Source of the DNA: Enoplolaimus lenunculus | Lineage: Eukaryota > Nematoda > Enoplea > Enoplida > Thoracostomopsidae | Reading direction: 5' to 3' | NCBI GenBank assembly: GCA_030248215.1 | Contig: JASANG010001451.1 | Coordinates: forward strand, 1-64,000 | DNA: 64,000 nt | In this document: in pieces, positions 44,181 to 55,792 of the stretch | Layout of the letters: every line of letters starts with the position of its first letter | Numbering within the stretch: position 1 is the stretch's first letter | Translations under genes and position numbers: made by a program | Notes under the pieces: model-generated | Seen by the model: the letters and a program-made list of their open reading frames with translations, nothing else | The model's database searches: none | What the model was told of the DNA's origin: nothing

Positions 44181-45176
44181 TTAAGTTTTTTGCCAAATAC
44201 TTCGCCATTTTTCATACATGTCCTAAGATTAGCATCAGCTTTTTTAAAACAGTATAGGGGACGATGAATGTGCCGAGTGCGCTTTTTAATTGGTATCCCT
44301 TGCAAGTTTTACAATTATTCATTCTCAATTTGTTTTTTAAGGTTTTACCGCAACGAAAAGTGCATACCGGCAGTAGTAGAATTAGGGTTGATTTGAGATG
44401 TATTCTACTCTCACGACTGAAGTGCTAAAATTTTGCGATGCAATCGGTTCATCTGAAGCTCAGGATTTCTTTTAGCCAAATAGCTAAAATCATGAGGTGG
44501 ATAAACGCAAAACAAAATAATTTTGCACTCTTGGCGTCACTTTCAAACCTTAAAGTACCGATATATTTGCTGGCCGTTTCGACTCCCAAAATGTATCCGC
44601 CCTCAACGGAAAATTCTGGATCCGCCACCGATGCCTGGTTTGCGGCAAAATTAACTACAATGGCTTAATTGCGTTTAGTCGTTTTCCAATGCACTTTCCC
44701 CTCCTTCATTGTGCTACACAGTTTTAAGTGGATTATTAGCCATATTTTGAGCGTAGTTTTGTGTGTGTATATGTTAAAAAAACCTCTGTGACAACTGAGA
44801 GCATTAAATTTAATGCTTACTTTTTAAGCACAGAATGAAACTTTTTTATATTTATCCTGCCTTCTTTAAACATTTACTCAAGTCGCGGAGGACCCCTCTG
44901 TCCTCATAAGTTTGCTCCAAATAACTGTCGCTTTTGCTTGTTCAATACGCAAGCGGACGTTCCTGTTTCAAAGTTTGGTGTTTTTTGCTTTCTATAAAAA
45001 ATTTTCTCAGAGGTGTATATTTCAAATTTTAGCAATCTTGTTAGAATGATGCTGTTTTTATAGTCGATGTTATATTTGTTTTTTGATTCTGATTTCTTTC
45101 AATTTGTGTATTAATGACGTATCGTGGTTTTTCCAGTGGTCAAAAATGCTCCTTTGTAATGAAATTTTACAACTTT

Positions 45177-45370
45177 GGCGCATGTAAAGCTCAGGGGTGG
45201 AAAGGATTTTGTGGGACTGCAATACACTAAGCATAAGTTTTAGACTAAGTTTTTGCTTAGGTTTAGGTCCAGTCTTAGGCTTAGGTAAGCTCGATCTTAC
45301 GCTTAGGCTTGGGCTCAGGCTTTGGAATGTACTTAAACTACTGTTATGCTCCTGTTCTGTACATTGGCCG
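45177..45370 (+). repeat. family A MITE
   Basis: GGCGCATGTAAAGCTCAGGG to CCTGTTCTGTACATTGGCCG. Confidence 0.75.
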
Positions 45371-45703
45371 CAATATTGCAAGCTTAGCGTGCATAAGCCA
45401 ATATTAATCTAGGATGAACGCTAATTGGTTCAGAGCTCCAGAAGTGCAACAATGTAACTGGCAAAAGTTAAGTTTGATCGTAAGAAATCTAAAAATTTAT
45501 TTAAACGGTAAGCCAAAGAAATTATGAACGTTCAGGATTATAATTAGGTTATTCACAACATGAATATGACTGTAGTTGAAACAGGTCACACTATATTGCT
45601 GCTGAACGAACACGGATCATTAAAAACATTTAGACGGAACTAGAAGATTTAAAATTGACATACAGCGATATGTACCCCTATAAACATAAATCAATGAGAA
45701 AAA

Positions 45704-46147
45704 TACTGTAGTGACCCGAATAAGAGGACGGTAATAAGAGGGAGGGTTCTCATTTTGACTCGCAGTCAATACGAGTACGTGTCCCTAATAAGAGTCCGTA
45801 AGCGAAAAGAGTCTCTAAACCCGAATTAGAGTCCATAAATGTCAATTATTCCTAAATGTAGTGCATAAATGACACCAGAACCAAATAATTTGATTTTGAA
45901 ACTTTAGAGCGTACTTAAATTTTGAAAGTACATTCGTATTAACCTTGCATTATCGCTCAAGCTATATAGACACAAGACAAATAAACGTTTAATTCAACGG
46001 ACACATGCAGTACCGGATATATTTCAGTAACGAAGGGTGGCGGACCGTGGTTGGAAAATAACAGTCCGTAACCGAATAACAGGATGGTATCCTCTGGAGA
46101 GGCCAAATAAATATCAATGCCCCCCCTTTTATTCGGGTCACTACGGC
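45704..46147 (+). repeat. family C TIR element, complete, 444 bp
   Basis: TACTGTAGTGACCCGAATAA at the left is inverted at the right as TTATTCGGGTCACTAC. Inside, AGAGTCCGTAAGCG and GAGTCCATAAATGTC describe direct sub-repeats. No coding frame, so it must be non-autonomous. Confidence 0.8.
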
Positions 46148-46580
46148 ACATACTTTGAAACTTTTGACTAATCTTTACTTTAGATGTCACGCTGCAAGTT
46201 TTTAGCATGCTGGTATTTATTTAGCCTAATTTTTGTATAATTAATAACAATGAATGACTATTTAAAATAAATTCAATCTGTAAACCACGGTAAACAGTTT
46301 AATATCGATTGTGAAAACAAACTAGAAAAAATTTCAAGCATTCGAACTGAAAAAATTTACCCGGAGTCTCTATGAAATAAGCTAACTCTAGGAATCAATT
46401 GATACTATGTGACAAGCATCTATTTTCTCCAATGACAACTCATATGGATCAAGCTTGAAGGTTCAATGTGAGTTCATCAATCTTATCCGCTTACCTTACA
46501 CAATCCTTCTCCCGTCTCCCAAAAACGTTAACTCCACGGGGGGGTGGCGTAGGACTTGTTTTGACTGGACATGAAAGACT

Positions 46581-48269
46581 ATGCCACGAGTGGCATTACA
46601 CGAGTTGGACAAATCCTTGCGACAAACGACGACGACTACTGCAGAGATGATTTGTTTTGGAATTCACACGCGTATAATGTTGCCGTTTGGAATTTGGGCG
46701 AAACCAAATTGCGACGCTGTCGAGCAAACGCGTACGCGAGTGCGATTAAAACTGGAAACGTTTTTAGTCAAAGTGATAATCGGTATGGGCGTAGCTGTTT
46801 TTGGAACACTGATTCGTGGCGAAAAGAGATGCAAGTTGCAGAAGCTAGGTGAGTAAAGACAAATCGAGATTCCCAGGTGGCAGACGATGGTTTTATGGGT
46901 GTCGTTTAAATTTCCAGCTAAACGATTGTGGACTCGGCGACAGTAAAGAATCAACGTGAAGCAAGGATTGCATTTTGGAAAATATTTAGCAGCTACAGCA
47001 GAGTTTACTAAGCTTACGCCTGCTGTATTGACCCGAATAAGAGGGGGGACTGATATTTATTTGGCCTCTCCAGAGGGTACCCCCCTTGTTATTCGGTTAC
47101 GGACTGTTATTTATTTTTAACCCACGTTCCGCCGCCCTTCCTTACTGATATATATCCGGCACTGCAATTATCCGTTGAATTAAACATTTATTTGTCGTGT
47201 GTCAATAAGGTAATAATTATGAATGTACTTTCAAAATTTACGTACGCTTTAAAGTTTCGAACTCAAATTATTTGGTGCTTGAGTCATTTAGGCGCTAAAA
47301 TTAGGGATAATTGACATTTATGGACTCTAATTAAGGTTTAGGGACTGTATCCGCTTACGGACTCTTATTAGGGATACGGACTCCTATTGATTTGGACTCA
47401 AAATGGGGACCCCTCTTATTACCACCCCTCTTATTTGGGTCAATACAGTAAACTAAGCCTAAGGCTAAGCCAGCCCACGTAAAGGTCAGGGGCGTAACGT
47501 TTTTCAGGGGGACTGCAATAGAGTTTAAGCTTTAGGCTACATTTCACCTTAAGCTTAGACTTAGGCTAAAAGCTTACGCTTCAGCTTACTTAGGCTTCGA
47601 GCTTAGGCTTCGGGCTTAGGCTTAGGAATATGGTTATTCTATTGTTAAGTTTCTGTTCTATACCTTGGCCGCCGCTGTCTAAGCCTAAGTATAATCAAAA
47701 AAGTTAGTCTAAAGCTTAAGCTTGCTCTAGAACAATCCCGCGGAAAGACGATCCGCCTCTGATCTATACACGGGTCAAAGCATGATAGCCAATCCTTTAT
47801 CAAACAAAAAACAGTCAACACATATATCAAACGATATACGCAAATGTTGATAAGAAAAACGTTTCGAACAAACCTTGGTCTGTTTGCTCATCCATGTCGG
47901 TTCTGGCATAGACTTTAGCCCGTTCTAATTTCAGGAGACGAAAACAAATTGCTCATGATGGACGGTCGGGTCAAACATTTTACGAGTCTAGTCACTAGAA
48001 GAATTACGTGTCACGCATCCAGTATTAGTATATCAAGTACAACGCCCTCTACGTTTCGTAACCAAAACAAGCTCTCTATTACGATCCCATGTAACCTAGC
48101 GACGGCGGCAAATTTGGAAGATATCCAAAGCTACCGCGAATGCATTGTCTCGTTTGCCAAATGGACGATTAGAATTTTAAGGATACGTAGTTTCCAAAGC
48201 TGCAAGTACAGATTTAAGTTGGCAAAAGAAGTTCTTTGCTTTCATTTTTGTGCTAATTTTCGGGCATGA
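46581..48269 (+). CDS. possible two-exon gene, small single-pass membrane protein
   Basis: The first exon (46581-46849) starts with ATG and ends at the donor G|gtgagt; the second begins after CTAATTTCAG at 47938 and is open to 48269. They join in phase 1. Codon choice in the first exon looks coding. The product begins MPRVALHELDKSLRQ, has a hydrophobic stretch ETFLVKVIIGMGVAVFGTLI preceded by TRTRVRLKL and followed by RGEKRCKLQKL, then DENKLLMMDGRVKHF. The Arg-rich flank and position of the segment faintly recall the FAM162/UPF0389 mitochondrial family, but this is a guess. The second exon is less convincing and may splice before the stop. Confidence 0.38.
47030..47453 (-). repeat. family C TIR element, complete, minus orientation
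   Basis: It reads TGTATTGACCCGAATAAGAG at the left and CTTATTTGGGTCAATACAGT at the right, so it is the inverted partner of 45704-46147, about 0.9 kb away. It lies in the putative intron of the gene at 46581. Confidence 0.8.
47473..47669 (+). repeat. family A MITE, followed by an inverted fragment
   Basis: CAGCCCACGTAAAGGTCAGG to TGTTCTATACCTTGGCC; a reverse-oriented fragment of the same family continues at 47680-47778, giving a tail-to-tail pair. Confidence 0.7.
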
Positions 48270-48892
48270 CATCACACGCCACCATCAATTTGTTACGATT
48301 AGACAATTAAAAAGAATTGTGAGAGTTGTAAATGCAGCTTGGCATTAGCCAGCATTGTATGATCACTATTTTAGACAAGAGTATGCAACTGGACACATTC
48401 TGTGTATGCAATAAATGAATGCACGACAAGTTGCGCTTTGTTCGTTTGCTACCACATAAATGGGTGAAGCCAATGGCAGAATCGAACAAATGAATAACAA
48501 AACCAAACCCGTGATGTGTCTATTTTTTACACAGGACGTGCCAAGTTACTTACCTTAAAAAGAAAAATGGTAATGTGGCGGATCCAGCAAATTCTGAAAA
48601 CCAGAACGTGGGACCCATTTTTACACTAAATCTTAATATATAATTTTGGTTTTGGTCAATGTTGGGGCCAAGGTTTGAGCAGGCGCCATTCCATTCGGCA
48701 CTCGGCAGTGTCTATAAACACTATACTGTGCGTCGTGTAGAGGTCAAAAAGTATCCTGCCCAGGCCCTCATTGTTTTGATCGGTTCATTTTTTACTTAAT
48801 AAATGAATTATTTTGAAAATTAAGAAAAAATTAAGTGAAAACGATTTTTTTAAAAAAATCAAATCTCCAATATTCTGCAAATATATTGTGTG

Positions 48893-49023
48893 TAGAGTTG
48901 CGCTATACTTGACGCACGCCGTTAGAGGCCGCCGCGTTCCAACATAAAATTGTTTATTAAATATTCTGCCAGATTTTCTAAGGATGCACCGTGGCGTGCG
49001 GCACAGTAAAGTATAGCAAAACC
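48893..49023. repeat. TATACTT-type TIR MITE
   Basis: GAGTTGCGCTATACTTGACG at the left and, inverted, GGTTTTGCTATACTTTACTG at the right, then GCACGCC on both arms. Same family as 14070-14203. Confidence 0.7.
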
Positions 49024-49237
49024 CTAACTGATTTTCAACCTGACTCATACGTAAGAAAGAATGAAGTAAACGTATTTATATAGTTGAATATGGGTTAAAT
49101 TGAATTTTATTTCGACTCGACGGCTAATTGTCTATTTTATTTGCATATTCTTGCCATTGTTTGTTAATAAACTGTGCTCGCTTCAAGATTACGAATAAAA
49201 ATTCACGCAGAGCGTTTGAAAATACACTAGATTCGCA

Positions 49238-49376
49238 GGGCCAATCTATAGAACAGACGCGTAACAGTAGTATAAGCATATTCCTAAGCCTAAGCTTAAA
49301 AAGTAGTCTAAAGCTTAAACTTACTCTATTGTAGTTGTGCAGAAAAACGTTCCGTCAAAGATCTCTAAATGGGCCA
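49238..49376 (-). repeat. family A MITE, short, minus orientation
   Basis: GGGCCAATCTATAGAACAGA to TCTCTAAATGGGCC; the hexamer run has shrunk to a single CCTAAGCC motif. Confidence 0.7.
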
Positions 49377-50661
49377 CTTACAGATATATTTCATTAACCG
49401 AAATATTTTTAAAGAAAAAAGTAATCGAAAGAAAATTATTTGAACACTTATGATTTAATGTATTCGAACATCTCGCTTAGGCCGTCAACAAGCCACTTAA
49501 TTGCTCACAATTGGACGCCGAAAACGTAAATGCTTTTCCGATCTTTAGAAAATTGTTCCATTTTAATATTTTTCAGAAATTTGGCGTAAGCCTTCTACTG
49601 GTGGCTCTATGGCTTGAGGCATTTTTCACACATTTAATAGAAATACTCACTCGGATGCAACCACTTCAATTGTTTTAATTTTCCAACATACGAATTGCCG
49701 ATATGATGCACTAATTTTCATTACAATTATGTATTGGAGAGTTATTTTAACAAAATTTATTTACAACAAAGATAATATTTAAAAATAAATATATTTAACA
49801 TTTATTTATAAATGAATTCCAATCAAAATGCAACAAATAAAATATTGTTAAACACGAGCCCATGTAAAGATCAGGGGCAAAACGATTTTCTGCGGTACTG
49901 TATGAGAAATTTACAAATAAAAGAAATAGAAACAGTAGCGAAGCCAGGATTCCATTTCAGAAGCGAATAACTCTGTCTACAAAAATTTTTCACAGCGAAC
50001 GCAGCGAGCGAAAATTTTTATTTTGACCTTTGCATATTATTCTATATTCTATGAAAAAGCGTTTTCCGAATGTTTTCAGAAATTTCGCAGGGGATATATT
50101 TCGCGTATCCTACTTTTATACGCCTCAGAAAGGGAATATTTTTCCAGACTTTTAAAGTTTAAAGTCGTCAAAAACCTTTCTGCAGCAAGTAAGAAATACA
50201 GAAGCGCTAAGAGCATCTGGTGGTTTAACCGATTTAATAATTAGTTACCAAGTATGACAAACGTACACAATTTACCACTAAAATTACCATATTAGTACTT
50301 TCATTCAAAAACCTTTTGATTAAATTGAACCAAACATTAAGTTTCAACTCAAACTTGAGCCAAATAATGGCTCTTGTCGCAATATCAGGGCCGGACATAC
50401 CATCCCTTACCCCCGTTTTGGGGGCCCACCCCAAAGGCGGGCCCAACCCTAACAAGATTTCAAACAAGGAAATTGGAAAAATATTCCGATCATCGCAGAG
50501 GCCCCACCGGAATTTTTTTCGGGGGGGGACCATCCTACCTTGCTCCGGCACTGCGCAATATTGTAGGTTCCCAAGCTATCCGTAAATACCATATGCAATG
50601 ACCCGTCAGTTTTTCAGTGATAACCATTCCCAAAACTAAACTTTACAACTCACCAAGCCCT
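49377..50661. other. no gene seen upstream of candidate gene end and below GPCR 3' end
   Basis: It holds a family A left end at about 49858-49905 and, at 50380-50570, a G/C-rich transposon piece (ATATCAGGGCCGGACATACC) related to 6332-6472. No supported coding sequence. Confidence 0.5.
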
Positions 50662-51780
50662 CTACTTTAAATATCGTTCTCTTAGCAGTACAATCCCTAG
50701 TACTTTTTTGAGTTTCTGCCGAAAATCATGACCAAAAACAACGTAAATCGGAAAATTGCACGCTGAATTAATTGACGTCAGTATATTGGTTGCGTCACGT
50801 GCGAACGAATAGAACACATAGTGAATGCTCAAAAATTCCGGCACCGCTTGCTCCATTATTGACAGTAGTAAACCAGGAGCGTTACATATCAGAAACACAA
50901 ACACTACAACAACAAGAATCACCGTGGCTTCTCGTGCTTTTTGACGCCGGACCCGATCTTCGAGACGTTTTTGAAGGGGTAAAAATATTGAGCTCCCAGC
51001 AACTTCTTCAGCAGGTCGGTAAATAGACAGTGTGACGTACAAATTGACCGCTAATAAAAATATAAACGGTATAAAAATAAACAAAATATTTGTCAACCAT
51101 GTCGAGTAGACAATGACGTAATATTCGTTTTGAAGCAGGGGTCCAGGCGCGAGCCGGAACCGTCCAAACGTCCGTGTACAATTTAAATCTTCATAGACGG
51201 CAAGTTCAAAGTATCGACAAATGTTAAGCGCGACAACACAAGTTAGCACTATGCCAACAATTCCGAGCACACACTTAGGCCGACAATAGTGAGCTGCAAA
51301 ATACGGATGGCGGACGTTAATCCAGCGCTCTGCCGTTGCGCTAACGGTTAAATAGACTGTACTCACTTGAAATACATGAGACAAGGCAAATACTACGCGG
51401 ACATAGCCAAACCACGCAATATACATTGTAACATTTCGAGTATAATCGTAGTAAACTTCAGCAGAATATAACAGAATGGTCGCCCAAAGGACCCCGGTGT
51501 CACAAAACGCTAACGCGGCGAGGAAAATGTTCGACGCTGAGCTTCTCATGGAACGACGGGTAAATACAAGGACTGATAAGAAGTTTCCGATCGTTCCAAA
51601 ACAACACAGGGCGACGAGAAGGATGACTAGGAGCGGAAAGCGAATATTGAGCCGTTCGGTGATTTCATAATTGCAACCGATTGAGACTGCAGCGACATGT
51701 GCGGCGTCGAATATTGAAGAAGTGTTTGATGTTGAGATATTCAACGCTGATTGGTTAATCGGGCCACTGATTGCTGACAT
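50662..51780 (-). CDS. FMRFamide/neuropeptide-type G protein-coupled receptor, 372 aa
   Basis: A single intact minus-strand exon starts at an ATG with an in-frame stop 42 bp upstream. Seven hydrophobic segments are visible: about residues 46-72, 82-106, 118-148, 170-190, 222-250, 285-309 and 318-347. Motifs: GTIGN in TM1, the Asp of LAFCD in TM2 (D94), ERW at 151-153 in place of DRY, and NFPIY at 342-346 in place of NPxxY. The N-terminus has NQS, NIS and NTS glycosylation sites. The NSxxNFPIY end plus HDFRQKL fits the FMRFamide receptor (FRPR) group expanded in nematodes. No Cys sits at the top of TM3 although one (C201) is in loop 2. An orphan peptide receptor of the plasma membrane is expected; the ligand cannot be predicted. 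Confidence 0.95.
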   Translation of the reverse strand: MSAISGPINQSALNISTSNTSSIFDAAHVAAVSIGCNYEITERLNIRFPLLVILLVALCCFGTIGNFLSVLVFTRRSMRSSASNIFLAALAFCDTGVLWATILLYSAEVYYDYTRNVTMYIAWFGYVRVVFALSHVFQVSTVYLTVSATAERWINVRHPYFAAHYCRPKCVLGIVGIVLTCVVALNICRYFELAVYEDLNCTRTFGRFRLAPGPLLQNEYYVIVYSTWLTNILFIFIPFIFLLAVNLYVTLSIYRPAEEVAGSSIFLPLQKRLEDRVRRQKAREATVILVVVVFVFLICNAPGLLLSIMEQAVPEFLSIHYVFYSFARDATNILTSINSACNFPIYVVFGHDFRQKLKKVLGIVLLRERYLK

Positions 51781-52090
51781 CGCGAACGATGATTGGTTAA
51801 TGCCAAGTGCGTTGGCTTAATACGCGGAGAGGATTTATTTAATACTAATGAAAAATGTTTGTGCGGAAATATGGAGTCTAAATACTAATATGACACAAAT
51901 ATTGAAATAAATCTGAAAACATTCAGTGGCAGTGTTACAGATGAATAATTTGGAAAACTATTTTGAATGTACATCAATAGTTGTTACATCTTAACAAAAG
52001 CTAATAAACGAACCTTTTTGCGTCTGCAATCATACCAACATATCACCTCAGTTTACATTCTGAATACTATCATTTTAAGCTGTTGCTTAA

Positions 52091-52352
52091 CCCTTTCTCA
52101 CATGAATATTTTCTATATCCCCTGAGACCTACTTTTATGCTACGATTCGAACACCAGTGACTGAAGTGGGAGGCATATGCCATCACCAGTCAGCTATAGG
52201 AGCTTGACGCTCGAGCTCGAGGGGGATCTCACGTCTTGTGGTGATTTAGTACTATGTATACGTGTTGCAATTGTTAGCACGGTGCGATATATATTATTTA
52301 ACGTATATACACTGCGCTGAGTTGCCTATAGGCAACTCAATGTGAGAAGGGG
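52091..52352. mobile_element. piggyBac-like MITE with tRNA-like core, copy 2
   Basis: TTAA at 52087-52090 then CCCTTTCTCACATG; the right end GTGAGAAGGGG is followed by TTAT (a changed TTAA). The minus strand has TATAGCTGACTGGTGATGG and GTGTTCGAATCG as box A and box B remnants. Confidence 0.78.
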
Positions 52353-52386
52353 TTATAGATAGTAATCTGAAAAAATTTTCGCTTAA

Positions 52387-52649
52387 CCCTTTCTCACATG
52401 AATATTTTCTATTGTCCGTGAGACCTAGTTTTATGCTAGGATTCGAACTCCAGTGACTGGCGTGGGAAGCGTATACCATCACCACTCAGCTATAGGAGCT
52501 TGACGCTCGAGCTCGAGGTGGCTCTCACGTCTTGTGGTGATTTAGTACTATGTATACGTGTTGCAATTGTTAAACACGGTGCGATATATATTATTTAACG
52601 TATATACACTGCGCTGAGTTGCCTATAGGCAACTCAATGTGAGAAGGGG
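52387..52649. mobile_element. piggyBac-like MITE with tRNA-like core, copy 3
   Basis: It is flanked by perfect TTAA (52383-52386 and 52650-52653). It lies 34 bp from copy 2 in the same orientation and is nearly identical to it, so the two arose from a recent local event, while copy 1 in the K2P intron is much more diverged. Confidence 0.82.
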
Positions 52650-53396
52650 TTAAGTAAATATGTATTGATTGCAATCTGTGAGCATTTTGCAGCGCCTAAA
52701 AACAGTAGACAATGCTGGGGCGTAGCCAGACAGGTGGGGAGCATGGGACGCACGGCCTTCCATTGGTTGTGGAAAAACTTCATTTTCGAATATATTGAAA
52801 CTATGATCTCATTCTCACACACTTGTTGTCGGTGCTTTTCAATTAACTGAAATAACATTGCTTTAGTGGTATATGTATCAGAATTTATTTTCTCGCGCTA
52901 AACACACTATATTTTAAAAGTATATATTTGTGTGGCTCTCCAAACGAAAATCCTTACAACGCCAATGAGACAACGAGGCTAGAAGCATATTTCCTAGTAT
53001 ATCGCGATTGCACCTGTGTGCGTAGAAATTTAATTCCGATAAAACGGTCTTGCATACTTTCAACCGACTGCGGGTTTACCGAGCACGCCAGCAAACACAG
53101 AAACCAAAGCAATCCCTACATACTTAAACTTCCAGTAGTTTCGTTATGTAAAGAAACATTCAGTAATTCGTATAAATTAGATTACTACATCCAATGTGGT
53201 AATGCTAATCTCGAACTATAAATAGCACTCAAATAAGCAGATAACTTGGGTTTTACAACATAACCTAAGCCGACAAATTATTGCGAAAGCAATGCAATTT
53301 TGGCCACCTTGATTTCAGCCATATTTTAGGCTATGTTCTGTGACCGTATCCTAAGATGTGCTTAGTATTTATTACCAGTTGATGATAGGTCTTGTG

Positions 53397-53822
53397 CAAT
53401 GGCGGATCCATGGGGGGGCCGCCGTGTCCCCCAACAGCATCTCAACAAAAATTATATATATACAGTGCCTATTGCTGTTCTACGCTGTTCCGAAAATATC
53501 AGGCGTTCTAACTCATACAAAAACAAAAAGATGTTGCTGAAGCTGGCTGGATTTTGCTTTTTCAAAACTAAATTGCCTTCCGAATCCGAGCCCTTAAAAT
53601 TGTGCCTGTTTGAAACCAAATCTGAACTTATGTTGCCATTCTGTTGTTTATAACTAAATTGCGTTCATGCGTTAGTTTTATTTGTGATTCATCTCACTTG
53701 AACGAACGTAAAGAAGTAAATTTTATGGCAATTGTTCGTGGTTTCTGTGTGGGTCAAAAATCAGTTTATTACCTATGAAATTTTGCCCCCCCCCCCATTG
53801 TGAGATCCTGGATCCGCCACTG
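53397..53822. mobile_element. hAT-type MITE with 8-bp target duplication
   Basis: CAATGGCGGATCCATGG at the left and TGGATCCGCCACTG at the right are TIRs, flanked by GTCTTGTG at 53389-53396 and 53823-53830. An 8-bp duplication with CA..TG ends fits hAT. There is no transposase. Single GGCGGATCC ends of the same group lie near 24550, 40363, 48575 and 61840. Confidence 0.88.
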
Positions 53823-54117
53823 GTCTTGTGACTTTCAAACAAGTGAACATTGAACCTCATCGTTTAGCAAAATATTCTCCTTTGATTTGCTCTAATTTGC
53901 GTTACTAAAAACTGCTGGGAGATGCTACACGATATATAAAAATAAAATAAAACCACCCTTTGTTGCAGGCTTTATTTTCTAAACAAATTCAGCAAATTAG
54001 TAAATTAGTCAGCTGTGTAAAAACGTTAAGGAATGATTTGTGAAACGAATTTTATTTAGCGATACAACGAACCACTGGTATCAAGAGTGGATAAGCGCTA
54101 TTTAACAAGTGTGTAAA

Positions 54118-54265
54118 CTAAGTACATTCAGGCTTACGGTTAGGCTTAGCATTACGTTTAGGATTATGCATAGACTTATTTATAGCTTTTGGGGAAACTG
54201 TTGGGCGACAAGTTGTCGGTTGACGAATAGTCTTAGTCTTAGATTCAGTACAGTTGGTTGTTTAG
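54118..54265. repeat. dispersed repeat with GGGCGACAAGTTGTCGG palindrome
   Basis: GGCTTAGCATTACG and ACTGTTGGGCGACAAGTTGTC recur in diverged form at about 55080-55195 (ACTGTTGGGCAAAAAATTGTC), two copies in the same orientation 1 kb apart. Confidence 0.5.
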
Positions 54266-54529
54266 ATTATAGTTTTAAACGCTATCTTATAGTATGTCTT
54301 AAGTTGATGTGTTTCAGAAATACACCAGGCCATAAATTGACAAATGTTAACTATAGAGGTCAGCCTAATTATGTCTAAGCCTAAGCGTACCGTTCTCTAT
54401 ATCCCCCAGTCTCTCTGTCTACCAGTGGGCAGACCCCTAAAAATTATATGTGTCATAAAATTTTCATCAAAAAGCACTGCCGAGTGCTTGTAAAAATTCG
54501 CACTTTTGTACTGGACAGTAAAGTTAAAA

Positions 54530-54690
54530 TTAACCTTAATTTTGATTTTTGTTACTAATTTTTTGCTTGGTTTAGGCTTAGGCTTAGGCTTAGGAATATG
54601 CTCATTCTTACGCTAAGGCTTAGGCTTAGGCTTAGGCTTAGGGGTATGCTTATAATACTGTTTCACCATCTGTTCTTCACATTGGCCAGT
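54530..54690 (+). repeat. family A MITE, long hexamer run
   Basis: The left terminus is missing; two runs of CTTAGG (three and four or more units) lie before TGTTCTTCACATTGGCC. Confidence 0.7.
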
Positions 54691-55608
54691 ACACAGCTAG
54701 CATGTTTACTCGTGAATATATTTATGTTTAACTATGTCTAATTCTCATAATATTTTCAAGTGTTCAAGAGTAAGCAGAAATATAAGTTAAATCAACAAAA
54801 TAACCTAATCCAAATTTCATTTTTTAAACCCCGGCTGTTTTTTTCGTACAAAATACAAATGTGAACAGTGTAATAAGACGATGTTTTGCAAGCATTAATC
54901 AAACATAATTAATCAATTTCTGTGAAATATTTTACTACCAATACAACGGTTAAATGAAACTCCATTGCCAGAGAAGATGTGCTGTGAGTTTTTACAATGA
55001 CGAAAAACTCACAAGAGACCGATATTTAAATACTCTTGGAGGATCCTGACTGGGTTGAAGAGACATTACTACACTGGACGTCTAGACTTAGGATTACTAT
55101 TAGGATTAATTAGGCTTCGATATATTATAGGTTTGAAAATACTGTTGGGCAAAAAATTGTCGGGCGACGAATTGCTGTAGATTCAGTTTGTTTATACATT
55201 ATTCACTTTCAGTACCGTCAGTACTGTTTCTCATCTCGAAGCTTCATGCAACGCTCGCGCTTTGAAAGTAGGCAGAGCGTTGAGCTTTTACGCCCTGGCC
55301 AAACTGCTGTTGCAACCTAGGTTAGTCTGCGATTTGCTTGGAAAAACAACCTGGTCAATTGTAATTATAAAATGCAAACAGCAGTGTGGTTGGCGCAAGA
55401 GAGTAACCAGTTCAAAATGTTAGCGTCCCCGAAAACATTTTAAAGATAGGCATTTGAGTAAATTCGCGTGGCTAAACAAGAAAACCTAAAACTTTTCCGG
55501 GGTTGCAAAATGTTTCTAGGAAAACTGAACTCAATAACCCCTTTAGCTACGAACGGAGTCTACGACATACGCATCGTACACACGTTGATATGATTTGCTA
55601 CCACTCAA

Positions 55609-55792
55609 GGGTTGCGCTATGCTTGTCGTGTGGCGCCATCCGTTGTCACACTGTTTAAAAATTGATCTGCTGTTCTATGTGGCAATAAATGTCGGCGTTG
55701 CGATACAGTGATGGACAGCACCTTAGGGAGCCGCTGGACGGTCCCTGATGGCGCCGGACTTCATCAAAAGTATGGCGCCAACCTAATTCACG
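55609..55792. repeat. TATACTT-type TIR MITE
   Basis: GGGTTGCGCTATGCTTGTCG at the left and, inverted, GGTTGGCGCCATACTTTTGA at the right. The right end shares CTTCATCAAAAGTAT with the minisatellite element at 17768-18593, tying the two together. Confidence 0.7.
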
